51,916 nucleotides of DNA. It comes from DATARH01 sp035935235 (GTDB lineage Bacteria > Pseudomonadota > Alphaproteobacteria > ATCC43930 > CGMCC-115725). Below the pieces are notes generated by a model. It was not told the DNA's origin. It was given only the letters and a program-made list of their open reading frames with translations, and did no database searches. Below are positions 24,643-33,101 of this stretch, in pieces; within the stretch, counting starts at the first letter, position 1; every line of letters starts with the position of its first letter. The DNA lies in contig DASYXG010000262.1 in assembly GCA_035935235.1 (NCBI GenBank), positions 1-51,916 of the forward strand, given 5' to 3'. The translations under genes and the position numbers were made by a program.

Positions 24643-25659
24643 CCCCGTCGCGTTGCGTGCCAGCTCAAAAAGCGCCGTGCGACAGACGGTCTCGGCCGGC
24701 ATGCCGGTGGTCTTTATCCGCGCTTCGGCGGCCGCGAGGCTGTCGAGTTGGCGCCGAACGCGCTCCTCGCTCCAACGCCGCAATTGGCGCTTGAAGCTGT
24801 CTTGCTGCTTGAAAAAGACCGGCGGACGCGCGGCTCGCAGCGCGCTTTCGATAGGTTCGCCACCCGCAATCCGCGCGATTAGAACGTGAAGGCGTTGAAG
24901 GTGGCGCAGCGCCAGGCGCACTACCGCGACCGGCGATTCGCCTTCCTGGAAAACGCGGACTAGTGCCCGATCGAGCCCTGCGACGTCACCCTCGGCAGCA
25001 GCGAACACAGCGTCATCCAGCGAAAAGGTGGCGCTGTCGGCAATCGACAGCATCGCGTCGTCAAGCTCAATCCGGCCGCCGTCTCCGGCATAAAGTGTGA
25101 GCTTTTCCAACTCGGCACGGGTTAACAACCGGTCGCCGCCGAGATGCGTCACGAGAAACTCCATCGCATCGCGGCTGACGGTGACCCGATGCGCGTCGAG
25201 ACTTTCGCCGATCACCCCAGCGAGATCGCGGGCTGTATCGGGATAGCAGCCGATCGCCACCGCCCGCGGCGCGTCTTCAAAGGCGCGACGAAGCGAGCCG
25301 CGCGCCGGTAGATCGCCCGCTTCGACGACGACAAGCGCGTCCCCTATTTGGTGGGAAAAAAAGCGAGCGAAGAGCACCCCCAGGGCGTCACCTGCGTCGC
25401 GGACCCGGACGAGCCGCCGTCCACCCATAAGACCGATTTGTGCCGCCTCGTCGTGAAGCCTGGTCGGGTCGGCAGCCAGCATCGAGCCGGTCAGGTCGGC
25501 GACGCGAAACGGATCGCGTAAATCTTCGGTTGCGCTGCGGGCGACGGTATCGGCGCGCTCATGCACCAACCCAAAATCCGGCCCGAACAGCAGAACGGCC
25601 TGAATTTCGGGATCAGGACGCCGCAAGAATGCTTCAGTGCGCGCCGTCGGCAGTCTCAC
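24628..25659 (-). CDS. holA: DNA polymerase III delta subunit
   Basis: A 343-residue clamp-loader subunit that opens the sliding clamp. Family marks: EAFLRRPDPEIQAVLLFGPDFGLVHERA near the start, FSHQIGDALVVVEAGDLPARGSLRRAFE and the helical C-terminal domain with LRHLQRLHVLIARIAGG and RPPVFFKQQDSFKRQLRRW. I chose GTG 25659, which overlaps the lptE stop as GTGA and matches the family start; the frame extends 26 codons further into lptE. Its order after leuS and lptE is conserved. Confidence 0.93.
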   Translation of the reverse strand: MRLPTARTEAFLRRPDPEIQAVLLFGPDFGLVHERADTVARSATEDLRDPFRVADLTGSMLAADPTRLHDEAAQIGLMGGRRLVRVRDAGDALGVLFARFFSHQIGDALVVVEAGDLPARGSLRRAFEDAPRAVAIGCYPDTARDLAGVIGESLDAHRVTVSRDAMEFLVTHLGGDRLLTRAELEKLTLYAGDGGRIELDDAMLSIADSATFSLDDAVFAAAEGDVAGLDRALVRVFQEGESPVAVVRLALRHLQRLHVLIARIAGGEPIESALRAARPPVFFKQQDSFKRQLRRWSEERVRRQLDSLAAAEARIKTTGMPAETVCRTALFELARNATGSPRA

Positions 25660-26189
25660 GATGCGCCCGTAGACTTGATATCCTGCAGGAACAAATTGAG
25701 CCGCGCGACGATTTCGCGGCGGGTTTGCTCGACGCACCGCGTGTAGGCGTCGTTCTGGGCGACGACCGTGCTATAGCCGTTCGCCTGGATGTCGAATGAA
25801 TCATTGGAATGGACGGTACCCGTCTGCAGCACCTTGCCGGTCTTGTTCTCGATCAACCGATAGGTGGCGATGAGCTGGACCTCACCGCGGGTGCCGATGC
25901 CTTGCGACTGGATGCCGAGATCCTGGGTCGACGTCGCAACCGTCACGCTCAGCGTGTAGAGTTGCGGGCCGGGGACGTTGTTCGGATTTAACGAATTGCG
26001 CAATCCAAACTCAAGGTTCTGGCCGACCCGCTCTGGGATCGGCGCTACCTTGATCGCCTGCAGAGCCGCGTCGGCGGGCCCAGTGTCGCGGTTGGCATAA
26101 AGGGGCTCCCAACCGCCGCAGCCAGCGAGCAACATCGGGAGCGAAAATCCCAGCCCCAGCATGAGTAGATGTCGGCGCGTCGTGGTCAC
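25656..26189 (-). CDS. lptE: LPS-assembly lipoprotein LptE
   Basis: A 177-residue outer-membrane lipoprotein that plugs LptD in LPS export. It has a basic start, hydrophobic core and lipobox LLAGC with Cys24 as the lipidation site, followed by GGWEPLYANR, typical for alphaproteobacterial LptE, and YTLSVTVATSTQDLGIQ in the beta core. GTG start overlaps the leuS stop as GTGA. LptD is not in the window. LPS export fits the presence of a heptose-kinase homologue and sugar-transfer genes elsewhere in the window. Confidence 0.88.
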   Translation of the reverse strand: MTTTRRHLLMLGLGFSLPMLLAGCGGWEPLYANRDTGPADAALQAIKVAPIPERVGQNLEFGLRNSLNPNNVPGPQLYTLSVTVATSTQDLGIQSQGIGTRGEVQLIATYRLIENKTGKVLQTGTVHSNDSFDIQANGYSTVVAQNDAYTRCVEQTRREIVARLNLFLQDIKSTGAS

Positions 26190-28747
26190 GTGACGACACT
26201 AACGATCCGGTTGGGAACGATCACGACTTTTCTCGGTGGCTTGCCCTCGAGCAGCCGCGAGATTTGTGGCAGGGCGAGGGCCGACTTTTCGACCTCATTT
26301 GCCGGCGCATCACGGGGAAAATCGAATGTCGCCCGCAATTTGCCGTTCACCTGCACGGCAATCGTCACGTGCTCGTCGCGGATTAGCGCGGCATCGGCTT
26401 TCGGCCACGCGGTTTCGGCGACCAAGCCCGGCTGACCAAGCTCCTGCCACATTTCCTCGGCCAAATGCGGCATCATCGGACCCAGTAGCTGAGTCAGAGT
26501 TATCAATCCCTCGCGCAGGACTGCGCCCGCGTCTGGCGCTTCAGCGGGCAAGTCCTCGAGCGCATTCGTAAGTTCGTATATCCGCGCCACCGCGCGATTG
26601 AAATGAAACTTGTCGATGTCGTCGGTGACTGCTGCGATCGTCTTATGGGTGATACGCCGAACCCCGGTCAACTTGGCGCCGACCTCGTCTGGGATCACCG
26701 CATCCGGCGGCGGCAGGGGTACCGACGGCTCGGAAACCATCCGCCAGAGCCGGTTGACTTGGCGCCACGCTCCTTCAATGCCGGTCTCAGTCCATTCCAA
26801 ATCGCGCTCGGGCGGACTATTGGACATCAGATAGAGTCGCGCTGTATCAGCGCCATAAGTGTCAACGATTGCATCGAGGCCGACGACGTTCTTTTTCGAC
26901 TTGCTCATTTTCTCGTTGCGACCGGCGATCACTGGCCGGCCGGTTTCGTCGGTTAGCCGTCCCGCCGGGTCGCTCGCGACCTCTTCGGGGAACAGCCACT
27001 CGCCCTCCGCGTTTTGATAGGTCTGGTGGCAAACCATGCCCTGGGTGAAGAGCCCGGCGAACGGCTCGTCGAGGTCGAGATAGCCGCACTCCTTGAGCGC
27101 GCGTATGAAAAAGCGCGAGTAGAGTAGATGCAGCACAGCGTGTTCGACGCCGCCGATATATTGGTCAACCGGCATCCAGTACTGCGCCGCGTCGCGCTCG
27201 AATGCGATCGGTGCGCGTGCCGAACAGAAGCGTAGGAAATACCAGGACGACTCGAAGAAGGTATCGAATGTATCGGTTTCGCGCTGCGACGGGCTGTTGC
27301 AACAGGGGCAGGCGACGTGTTTCCAGGTTGGATGCCGATCGAGCGGATTGCCGGATTGGTCGAAATCGACGTCTTGCGGCAACTCGACAGGCAGATCGTC
27401 TTCCGGGACCGGCACGATGCCGCAATCGGGGCAATGGATTACCGGTATAGGGCAGCCCCAATAGCGTTGCCGTGACACGCCCCAATCGCGTAGGCGATAG
27501 GCGATGGTCCGCTCGCCGTCTCCCGCTGCTTCAAGACGCTCGCCCACCGCCCGCTTCGCGTCGGACACGCTTAACCCGTTGAGGAAACTCGAGTTGAAGA
27601 GCGTGCCGTCCTCGACATAGGCGGTGTCGCCGATCGAAAATGTCGCCGGATCCTCCTTCGGAGGTAGCACCACGGGTACCACCGGCAGTTTGTACTTGCG
27701 AGCGAAGTCGAGATCGCGCTGGTCGTGCGCTGGGCAACCGAAGATTGCTCCGGTCCCATATTCCATCAGCACGAAATTGGCGACATACACGGGAACCCGC
27801 CGGCTCTTGTCGAGGGGATGGATTGCCTCGATGTCGGTCGAGTATCCGCGCTTCTCGGCGGTTTCGATCGCTTCCTCGCTGGTTCCGGCACGATCGCATT
27901 CGGCGATGAACTCAGCGAGCGTCGAATCTCTTCCCGCCAGCTCTTCCGCGAATGGGTGGTGCGGCGACAGGGCGAGAAATGCTGCGCCGTAGAGCGTATC
28001 TGGGCGCGTCGTGAAGACTTCGATGGTAACGTCGTGACTGGCCAGCGCCCACCTCACCCGCGCGCCTTCCGAGCGACCGATCCAATTCTCCTGCATTAAC
28101 CGCACCCGCTCGGGCCAGCGATCGAGCCCCTTGAGAGCGTCGAGCAATTCGTCGCTATAGCGGGTGATGCGTAAATTCCACTGAGATAGCAGGCGCTTCT
28201 CGACCAAGGCGCCGGAGCGCCAGCCGCGCCCCTCGATCACCTGCTCGTTGGCGAGGACCGTGTTCTCGACCGGATCCCAATTGACCCAGGATTCCCGACG
28301 GTAGGCGAGATCCTTCGCCAGGAAGTCGAGGAACATCTTCTGTTCGTGCCGGTAATATTGCGGGTGGCAGGTTGAGATCTCGCGCGACCAGTCATAGGCA
28401 AAGCCCATACGCTGAAGCTGGGCGCGCATCGTAGCGATATTCTCCGCGGTCCACACCGCCGGATGGATGCCTCCGGCGATCGCGGCGTTCTCTGCCGGTA
28501 GGCCGAATGCATCCCACCCCATCGGGTGCAGGACATTGTAACCCTGCGCCCGCCGATAGCGGGCGACGAGATCGCCCATCGTGTAGTTACGGACATGCCC
28601 GACGTGCAATTTGCCGGACGGATACGGAAACATCTCGAGCACGTAATATTTCGGCCGCACAGGATCCTGGCGGGCGGCGAAGCAGCCGCGCTCGCTCCAG
28701 CGCTGCTGCCATTTCGCTTCGCTTTCCCTAAAATTATAGCGTGACAT
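26186..28747 (-). CDS. leuS: Leucyl-tRNA synthetase
   Basis: An 853-residue class Ia aminoacyl-tRNA synthetase of bacterial length. The HIGH-type motif KLHVGH is at about residues 46-51, the KMSKS motif (NEKMSKSKKNV) at about 612, and the editing (CP1) domain with FTTRPDTLYGAAFLALSPHHP lies between. A zinc-like Cys cluster (CPDCG and CPCCNS) is in the expected place. The C-terminal VQVNGKLRATFDFPRDA and final VPNRIVSVV are standard. The ATG 28747 is 36 bases after the DUF3576 gene stop, so both may be co-transcribed with lptE and holA. Confidence 0.97.
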   Translation of the reverse strand: MSRYNFRESEAKWQQRWSERGCFAARQDPVRPKYYVLEMFPYPSGKLHVGHVRNYTMGDLVARYRRAQGYNVLHPMGWDAFGLPAENAAIAGGIHPAVWTAENIATMRAQLQRMGFAYDWSREISTCHPQYYRHEQKMFLDFLAKDLAYRRESWVNWDPVENTVLANEQVIEGRGWRSGALVEKRLLSQWNLRITRYSDELLDALKGLDRWPERVRLMQENWIGRSEGARVRWALASHDVTIEVFTTRPDTLYGAAFLALSPHHPFAEELAGRDSTLAEFIAECDRAGTSEEAIETAEKRGYSTDIEAIHPLDKSRRVPVYVANFVLMEYGTGAIFGCPAHDQRDLDFARKYKLPVVPVVLPPKEDPATFSIGDTAYVEDGTLFNSSFLNGLSVSDAKRAVGERLEAAGDGERTIAYRLRDWGVSRQRYWGCPIPVIHCPDCGIVPVPEDDLPVELPQDVDFDQSGNPLDRHPTWKHVACPCCNSPSQRETDTFDTFFESSWYFLRFCSARAPIAFERDAAQYWMPVDQYIGGVEHAVLHLLYSRFFIRALKECGYLDLDEPFAGLFTQGMVCHQTYQNAEGEWLFPEEVASDPAGRLTDETGRPVIAGRNEKMSKSKKNVVGLDAIVDTYGADTARLYLMSNSPPERDLEWTETGIEGAWRQVNRLWRMVSEPSVPLPPPDAVIPDEVGAKLTGVRRITHKTIAAVTDDIDKFHFNRAVARIYELTNALEDLPAEAPDAGAVLREGLITLTQLLGPMMPHLAEEMWQELGQPGLVAETAWPKADAALIRDEHVTIAVQVNGKLRATFDFPRDAPANEVEKSALALPQISRLLEGKPPRKVVIVPNRIVSVVT

Positions 28748-28783
28748 CAGGGTTCCTGCGGCCGCGCCTGCGACGCGGCAAGC

Positions 28784-29338
28784 TTATTGTTGGTCCACCC
28801 GCAAGCGGGCGATGTGCACCTCGCGCGCACGCTGCAGGATGGCAGTTTCGAGGTCGTCGACAAGCTTCTGCGCGACCCCGGCATCTTGCCATTGCCCGCC
28901 GTTTCGGGTCTGCCGCTCGACCGTCACCACAATTGAATCCGATCGCAGCGCCCGTGCTTTGATGAACGCCGTGATGCGCAAGCGCTCATCCGGCCTGCCT
29001 TTGGGGCTGTACCAGTCGGTCACCGCCAAACCGGTCTGCGGATCGAGCGAGTCCATGGATGCGAAGCTCAGCGTATCGATCGTCGCCTGCCACAATTCGG
29101 GGCTGACGCCGGGACCGGTGCGGATACCGAAGTCATGCGGCGGTTTTCTAGCGATGCCGAGCAGCGTCCAAATCGTGCCTTCGGTGTCCATGCCATCGTC
29201 GGTCGAGGCTTGCTGATTGGCCTGTGGCAGCTGAGCCGCGGTAGCGTCCGGCTGCGTGACACGTGTCGCTGTACAGCCGGTAAGCAGCAAAAGGCTTGCG
29301 GCGAGGGCGGACAGCTGGCGGTAATAACGAGCCGGCAT
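28784..29338 (-). CDS. DUF3576 lipoprotein
   Basis: A 184-residue exported protein of the DUF3576 family, which is found upstream of leuS in Alphaproteobacteria. It has a short lipoprotein signal with lipobox LLLTGC (Cys22), a low-complexity Gln/Ala linker, and then the conserved domain: GTIWTLLGI, LWQATIDTLSFASMDSLDPQTGLAVTDWY, RLRITAFIKARALRSDSIVVTVERQ and a Glu/Arg-rich end with AILQRAREVHIARLR. Function is unknown; an outer-membrane or periplasmic assembly role is often guessed because of its neighbours leuS-lptE, but nothing here proves it. Confidence 0.88.
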   Translation of the reverse strand: MPARYYRQLSALAASLLLLTGCTATRVTQPDATAAQLPQANQQASTDDGMDTEGTIWTLLGIARKPPHDFGIRTGPGVSPELWQATIDTLSFASMDSLDPQTGLAVTDWYSPKGRPDERLRITAFIKARALRSDSIVVTVERQTRNGGQWQDAGVAQKLVDDLETAILQRAREVHIARLRVDQQ

Positions 29339-29406
29339 TTTACATCCTGTGGGACATCGCCGCGGGCCGGGCGCGGCGAAGAGGTTTTGCCAGGAATGGA
29401 GCCGTT

Positions 29407-30096
29407 ATGGAAGGGGTGATCGCCGCCAATCTGGCCGTGGTGCGCGGCCACATCGAGGCTGCGACGCGCGCTGCCGGGCGAGCGGCCGACGCCGTGACCT
29501 TGGTCGCGGTTGGAAAGACCCACGGAGCAGACGCGATCCGCGCCGCACTGATTGCCGGGCAGCGCGTCTTCGGCGAGAACCGCGTGCAAGAGGCGCTGGG
29601 GAAGTTTCCGGCGCTGCGCGGCGAATTTCCTGATCTGGCGCTGCATCTCATCGGGCCGCTGCAGACGAACAAGGTTAAGGAGGCGGTCGCTCATTTCGAC
29701 GTGATCGAAACCATCGACCGGCCGCGGCTAGCGGAAGCGCTGGCCCGTGAGATGGCGCGCACGGGACGTCGCTTGCCGTGCTTTATCGAGGTCAATACGG
29801 GAGAAGAACCGCAGAAATCTGGCATCTTTCCGGGAGCTGCTGACGCTTTTATCGCCGATTGTCGCGACCGACTCGGATTGCCCATTGTCGGCCTGATGTG
29901 TGTCCCGCCATATGACGAGGAACCCGCACCGCATTTCGCGCTGTTGCGCGAGATCGCCCGGCGTAACAGGCTCCAAGGGCTCAGCATGGGCATGAGCGCG
30001 GATTACGAGATCGCGATCCGCTTTGGCGCGACCCACGTGCGCGTCGGCACCGCGATCTTCGGCGCCCGTCAGGCCTACGGCGTCGCCGCCAAATAG
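29407..30096 (+). CDS. YggS/PLPBP family pyridoxal-phosphate-binding protein
   Basis: A 229-residue single-domain PLP carrier that helps balance vitamin B6 and amino acid metabolism. The PLP Lys is in LVAVGKTHG (Lys37; most relatives read VAVSKT). Other marks: VFGENRVQEALGKFPAL, LHLIGPLQTNKVKEAV, the IEVNTGEEPQKSGIFP stretch, GLMCVPPYDE, LSMGMSADYEIAIRFGATHVRVGTAIFG. ATG 29407 was chosen over the 37-codon upstream extension. It is divergent from the DUF3576 gene, 68 bases apart, and convergent to ribA with 5 bases between stops. Confidence 0.94.
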   Translation: MEGVIAANLAVVRGHIEAATRAAGRAADAVTLVAVGKTHGADAIRAALIAGQRVFGENRVQEALGKFPALRGEFPDLALHLIGPLQTNKVKEAVAHFDVIETIDRPRLAEALAREMARTGRRLPCFIEVNTGEEPQKSGIFPGAADAFIADCRDRLGLPIVGLMCVPPYDEEPAPHFALLREIARRNRLQGLSMGMSADYEIAIRFGATHVRVGTAIFGARQAYGVAAK

Positions 30097-30101
30097 AAGT
30101 G

Positions 30102-31238
30102 CTAGAGGATGTGGCCGCCGCGCGTGGCCTTGGTGTTTAGGTAGCGCTCGTTATGTCCATTGGCAGGGAAGACGTGCGGCACCCGTTCGACGATCGTGAT
30201 GCCGTAGCGTTGTAGCGCTGCGACCTTGTCGGGATTGTTGGTCAAGAGCCGCACCGTGGTGAAGCCTAGTTGCTTGAGCATCTCGGCGGCCGGAAGATAG
30301 ACCCGCTCGTCGGCATCAAACCCAAGCTGCTCATTGGCATCGATCGTGTCGAACCCGGCGTCCTGCAACTGATAGGCGCGCAGTTTGTTGACAAGGCCGA
30401 TGCCGCGGCCCTCCTGGGCGAGATAGAGCAGCACTCCACCCCCGGCCGCGGCAATCGCGGCGATGGCGCCTTGAAGCTGCTCGCCGCAATCGCATCTGAG
30501 GCTCGCCAGCACATCGCCGGTAAAGCACTCGGAGTGGAGCCGCACCAGGACGCCACCGGACGGGTCGGGTGTCCCAATTAGGATCGCCAGATGCTCTGTG
30601 CCACCGTCGCGTGGACGAAACGCGATGAGGCGGGCGTCCTCGGCGTTGGCCAAAGGTACGCGCGCATCGGCAACCCGCTCGAGCTCGGCGATGGCCGCGC
30701 GCCGGTTGAGCACCGCGGTCATGTCGACAACGGAAAAATCAGCGCGACGGCGCGCCAGAGCCGCCTCAGCGGGGACCAACCACAGGACAAGCGCGGCAGG
30801 CAGCAGGTCTGCGAGTTTCGCCAAGGTAACTGCGGCCAAGGCGCCCGGTTCGGCCGTCGCCGGCTCCGGTCCAAGCCCGGGCGGCTCGGCACCGAGCGAA
30901 GCGGCAGGGTCGGCCAGCTTGCGGATTACCGCGGCGGAAAGCTGCGCCGCGACGGTTACTCTGACCACGCCGGCGAGCGCACTGCGTGGAGCGAGGCCGA
31001 GCGCGACCGCTCGCCGCCGGGTCAGCACGACGTTCAGCCGCCGACTGGACATATTGCGCAGGCGGTTAAGGCTCTCGTCGGTCACCAACTCGGCGGCGAC
31101 CGCGAGAACTGCTCCATTCTCGCCATCAAGCAGTACCGGGTCGCCACGACGGAAGGTGACGATCGCCTCGTCGAGCGCGCGGCCGGCAGCACGCCGGGAC
31201 GGTGTCGACTCTGCCGGTGGATCGGGGCGATTGGCCAC
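30102..31238 (-). CDS. ribA: GTP cyclohydrolase II with degenerate N-terminal RibB-like region
   Basis: A 378-residue enzyme for the first step of riboflavin synthesis. The C-terminal GTP cyclohydrolase II domain (from about residue 190) is complete: HSECFTGDVLASLRCDCGEQL with three zinc Cys (about 238-251), the AQEGRGIGLVNKLRAYQLQD motif, and LLTNNPDKVAALQRYGI. The N-terminal ~180 residues look like a decayed RibB (DHBP synthase) fold; the acidic E-D-x-E-N-E-G-D motif is absent, so RibB activity is unlikely. GTG start 31238 has GGGAGAGG 6 bases before it; the frame extends 56 codons further without support. Confidence 0.9.
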   Translation of the reverse strand: MANRPDPPAESTPSRRAAGRALDEAIVTFRRGDPVLLDGENGAVLAVAAELVTDESLNRLRNMSSRRLNVVLTRRRAVALGLAPRSALAGVVRVTVAAQLSAAVIRKLADPAASLGAEPPGLGPEPATAEPGALAAVTLAKLADLLPAALVLWLVPAEAALARRRADFSVVDMTAVLNRRAAIAELERVADARVPLANAEDARLIAFRPRDGGTEHLAILIGTPDPSGGVLVRLHSECFTGDVLASLRCDCGEQLQGAIAAIAAAGGGVLLYLAQEGRGIGLVNKLRAYQLQDAGFDTIDANEQLGFDADERVYLPAAEMLKQLGFTTVRLLTNNPDKVAALQRYGITIVERVPHVFPANGHNERYLNTKATRGGHIL

Positions 31239-31496
31239 GAATACCTCTCCCGCTGCACAGCCGCAGCGTACGGCTAAATGATCAGCCCTCACCCTTCGGC
31301 GCAAGCAAAACCGCCATCCGACATGGCTGCCGCGCGCACCTTGGGTGGGGATGTCATTTGCAAATTGGCACCGCCATAGCGGCTGACAAGACATCGCCGC
31401 ATCCATCGGCTAGATTGAGCGCCGTTCCGATCGGGGATGATAAACCCGCTGGTTACGAATAAAGCCCCGTCGGCTGGAACGAGCGAGATCGAGGAC

Positions 31497-32186
31497 ATGC
31501 ACGCGGCTCGCAAGATACTGATCGTCGATGACGACCCGGCGTTGCGCCAGTCTTTGGCGGAGCAGCTTGGCCGCGACGGCGAATTTGTCAGCAGCGAATG
31601 CGGCTGCGCCGCGGAGGCGCTCGAAACGATCGGTCGCGAGCGGTTCGACGCAATCCTGCTCGATGTCGGGCTGCCCGATATGGATGGGCGCGAGCTCTGC
31701 CGCCAGCTGCGCAGCGAGGCCGTCGGTGTGCCCATCGTCATGCTAACAGCGGCCGACAGCGACGGAGATACGGTGCAGGGCCTCGAAGCCGGAGCCAATG
31801 ATTATGTGACCAAGCCGTTCCGCCTCAATGTCCTGCTTGCCCGCCTGCGGGCTCAATTGCGCCAGAGCGAGCGTCGTGACGACGCGGTTTTCGCGATCGG
31901 TCCCTATACGTTTCAACCGGGCGCCAAGCTAATGACCGATTCGAGTGGCCGAAAGAAGGTGCGGCTGACCGAAAAGGAAACCGCCATCCTTCGGTACCTG
32001 TACCATGCTGGTGATCGCGCGATTGGCCGCGCAACGCTGCTGGGTGAGGTTTGGGGCTACAATGCTGGCGTAACGACGCACACGCTCGAGACTCATGTCT
32101 ACCGCTTGCGGCAGAAAATCGAGCGCGATCCTGCCAATGCGGAGATCCTCGTGACCGAGCCGGGCGGCTACCGGCTGCTCCCGTGA
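31497..32186 (+). CDS. OmpR/PhoB-type response regulator (orphan)
   Basis: A 229-residue two-component regulator. The receiver domain has the acidic pocket VDDDP (about 10-14), phospho-acceptor Asp56 in LLDVGLPDMDG, Thr84 in MLTAAD and Lys106 in TKPFR; the C-terminal winged helix (about 140-229) has VRLTEKETAILRYL, ETHVYRLRQKIE and GGYRLLP. ATG 31497 follows GATCGAGG; a further upstream ATG at 31437 adds 20 residues unlike the family. No sensor kinase is adjacent. The stop overlaps the glycosyltransferase start as GTGA, an unusual coupling of a regulator with a sugar-transfer gene. Confidence 0.94.
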   Translation: MHAARKILIVDDDPALRQSLAEQLGRDGEFVSSECGCAAEALETIGRERFDAILLDVGLPDMDGRELCRQLRSEAVGVPIVMLTAADSDGDTVQGLEAGANDYVTKPFRLNVLLARLRAQLRQSERRDDAVFAIGPYTFQPGAKLMTDSSGRKKVRLTEKETAILRYLYHAGDRAIGRATLLGEVWGYNAGVTTHTLETHVYRLRQKIERDPANAEILVTEPGGYRLLP

Positions 32187-33100
32187 CCCCGGGCGCGGCG
32201 GCCCGACCGTCAGAGCTCATCATCGTCAGCGCCGCGGATAACGGCTATTTCCCCTTGTTGCGCGACGCCGTCATGTCGGTGCGCACGCTCAATTCACGTG
32301 TCCCCATCGGGGTTCTTGACCTGGGCCTATTCGCCGAACAGCTCTCTTGGCTCAGTGAAATGCAAGTGGAGGTCGTGCGTCCCGGCTGGGACGTCGAGTT
32401 TCCCGGTCGCGAGCGAATGCCGGAGACTTTCAAGGCCCAGGTGGCGCGGCCGTTCCTGCCACGGCATTTCCCTGGCTACGAGATGTACCTATGGCTCGAC
32501 GCCGACGCCTGGATCCAGGAGTGGCGGGTGGTCGAGCTGTACCGCGCCGCCGCTGGCCGCGACCGGGTGGCGATTACCCTCGAACTCGACCGCGCTTACA
32601 AGCGGCACTACAAACGCCCGAAATTGTTGGGGATGAATTTGGTGTGGAAGACCTATCGCGAGGCGTTCGGCTGGCGCGCAGCCGAACGCCTTGGTCGCAA
32701 CCCGACAGCCAATTGCGGTGTTTTCGCGCTCCACCGCGATGCCCCGCATTGGCGCGAATGGGCCCGGGTTCTGATGCAGGTACTGCAGCGCACGAGGTTC
32801 TTTTTCGCCGAACAGATCGCGCTCAACTACACCATCTTCGCCGAAGGCCTCCCGGCCAATTTCCTACCCGCTTACTGCAACTGGGCCGTCGGCGACGCGC
32901 TGCCCGCTTTCGACTCGGCACGCGGCTTGTTTGTCGAGCCGTATGCGCCGCACGAGGTGATCGGCGTGATGCACCTTGCCGGTCGCGACCAGAAGACGGG
33001 CATTCATCGCCTCGACCGGCTTGATGGCGGGACGGTCGAAACGTCGTTCCGCTACGGCGAGAGCCGAGCACTGGCCGCCCGCCACCCGGTTACGGCATAG
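32183..33100 (+). CDS. Glycosyltransferase-like protein (DxD motif, GT8-like)
   Basis: A 305-residue protein with the layout of a GT-A glycosyltransferase. It starts ELIIVSAADNGYFPLLRDAVMSVRTL, has MYLWLDADAWIQEW with the metal/nucleotide-sugar D-x-D at about residues 106-108, then NPTANCGVFALHRDAPHW and a C-terminal acceptor region with FAEQIALNYTIF and a late VMHLAGRDQK histidine. This resembles GT8 or similar hypothetical sugar transferases. GTG start overlaps the response-regulator stop; a single base separates its stop from the SGNH hydrolase ATG. Donor and acceptor are unknown. Confidence 0.75.
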   Translation: MTPGAAARPSELIIVSAADNGYFPLLRDAVMSVRTLNSRVPIGVLDLGLFAEQLSWLSEMQVEVVRPGWDVEFPGRERMPETFKAQVARPFLPRHFPGYEMYLWLDADAWIQEWRVVELYRAAAGRDRVAITLELDRAYKRHYKRPKLLGMNLVWKTYREAFGWRAAERLGRNPTANCGVFALHRDAPHWREWARVLMQVLQRTRFFFAEQIALNYTIFAEGLPANFLPAYCNWAVGDALPAFDSARGLFVEPYAPHEVIGVMHLAGRDQKTGIHRLDRLDGGTVETSFRYGESRALAARHPVTA

Positions 33101-33101
33101 C

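Noticed and set aside
26185..26194. GTCACGTGAC palindrome at the leuS-lptE junction
   Set aside because: It has the CACGTG core but not the flanking GTTT/AAAC of parS, and it is explained by coding sequence with a GTG start.
31437..31496. Upstream ATG for the response regulator
   Set aside because: It adds 20 residues not found in the family; ATG 31497 has its own ribosome site.
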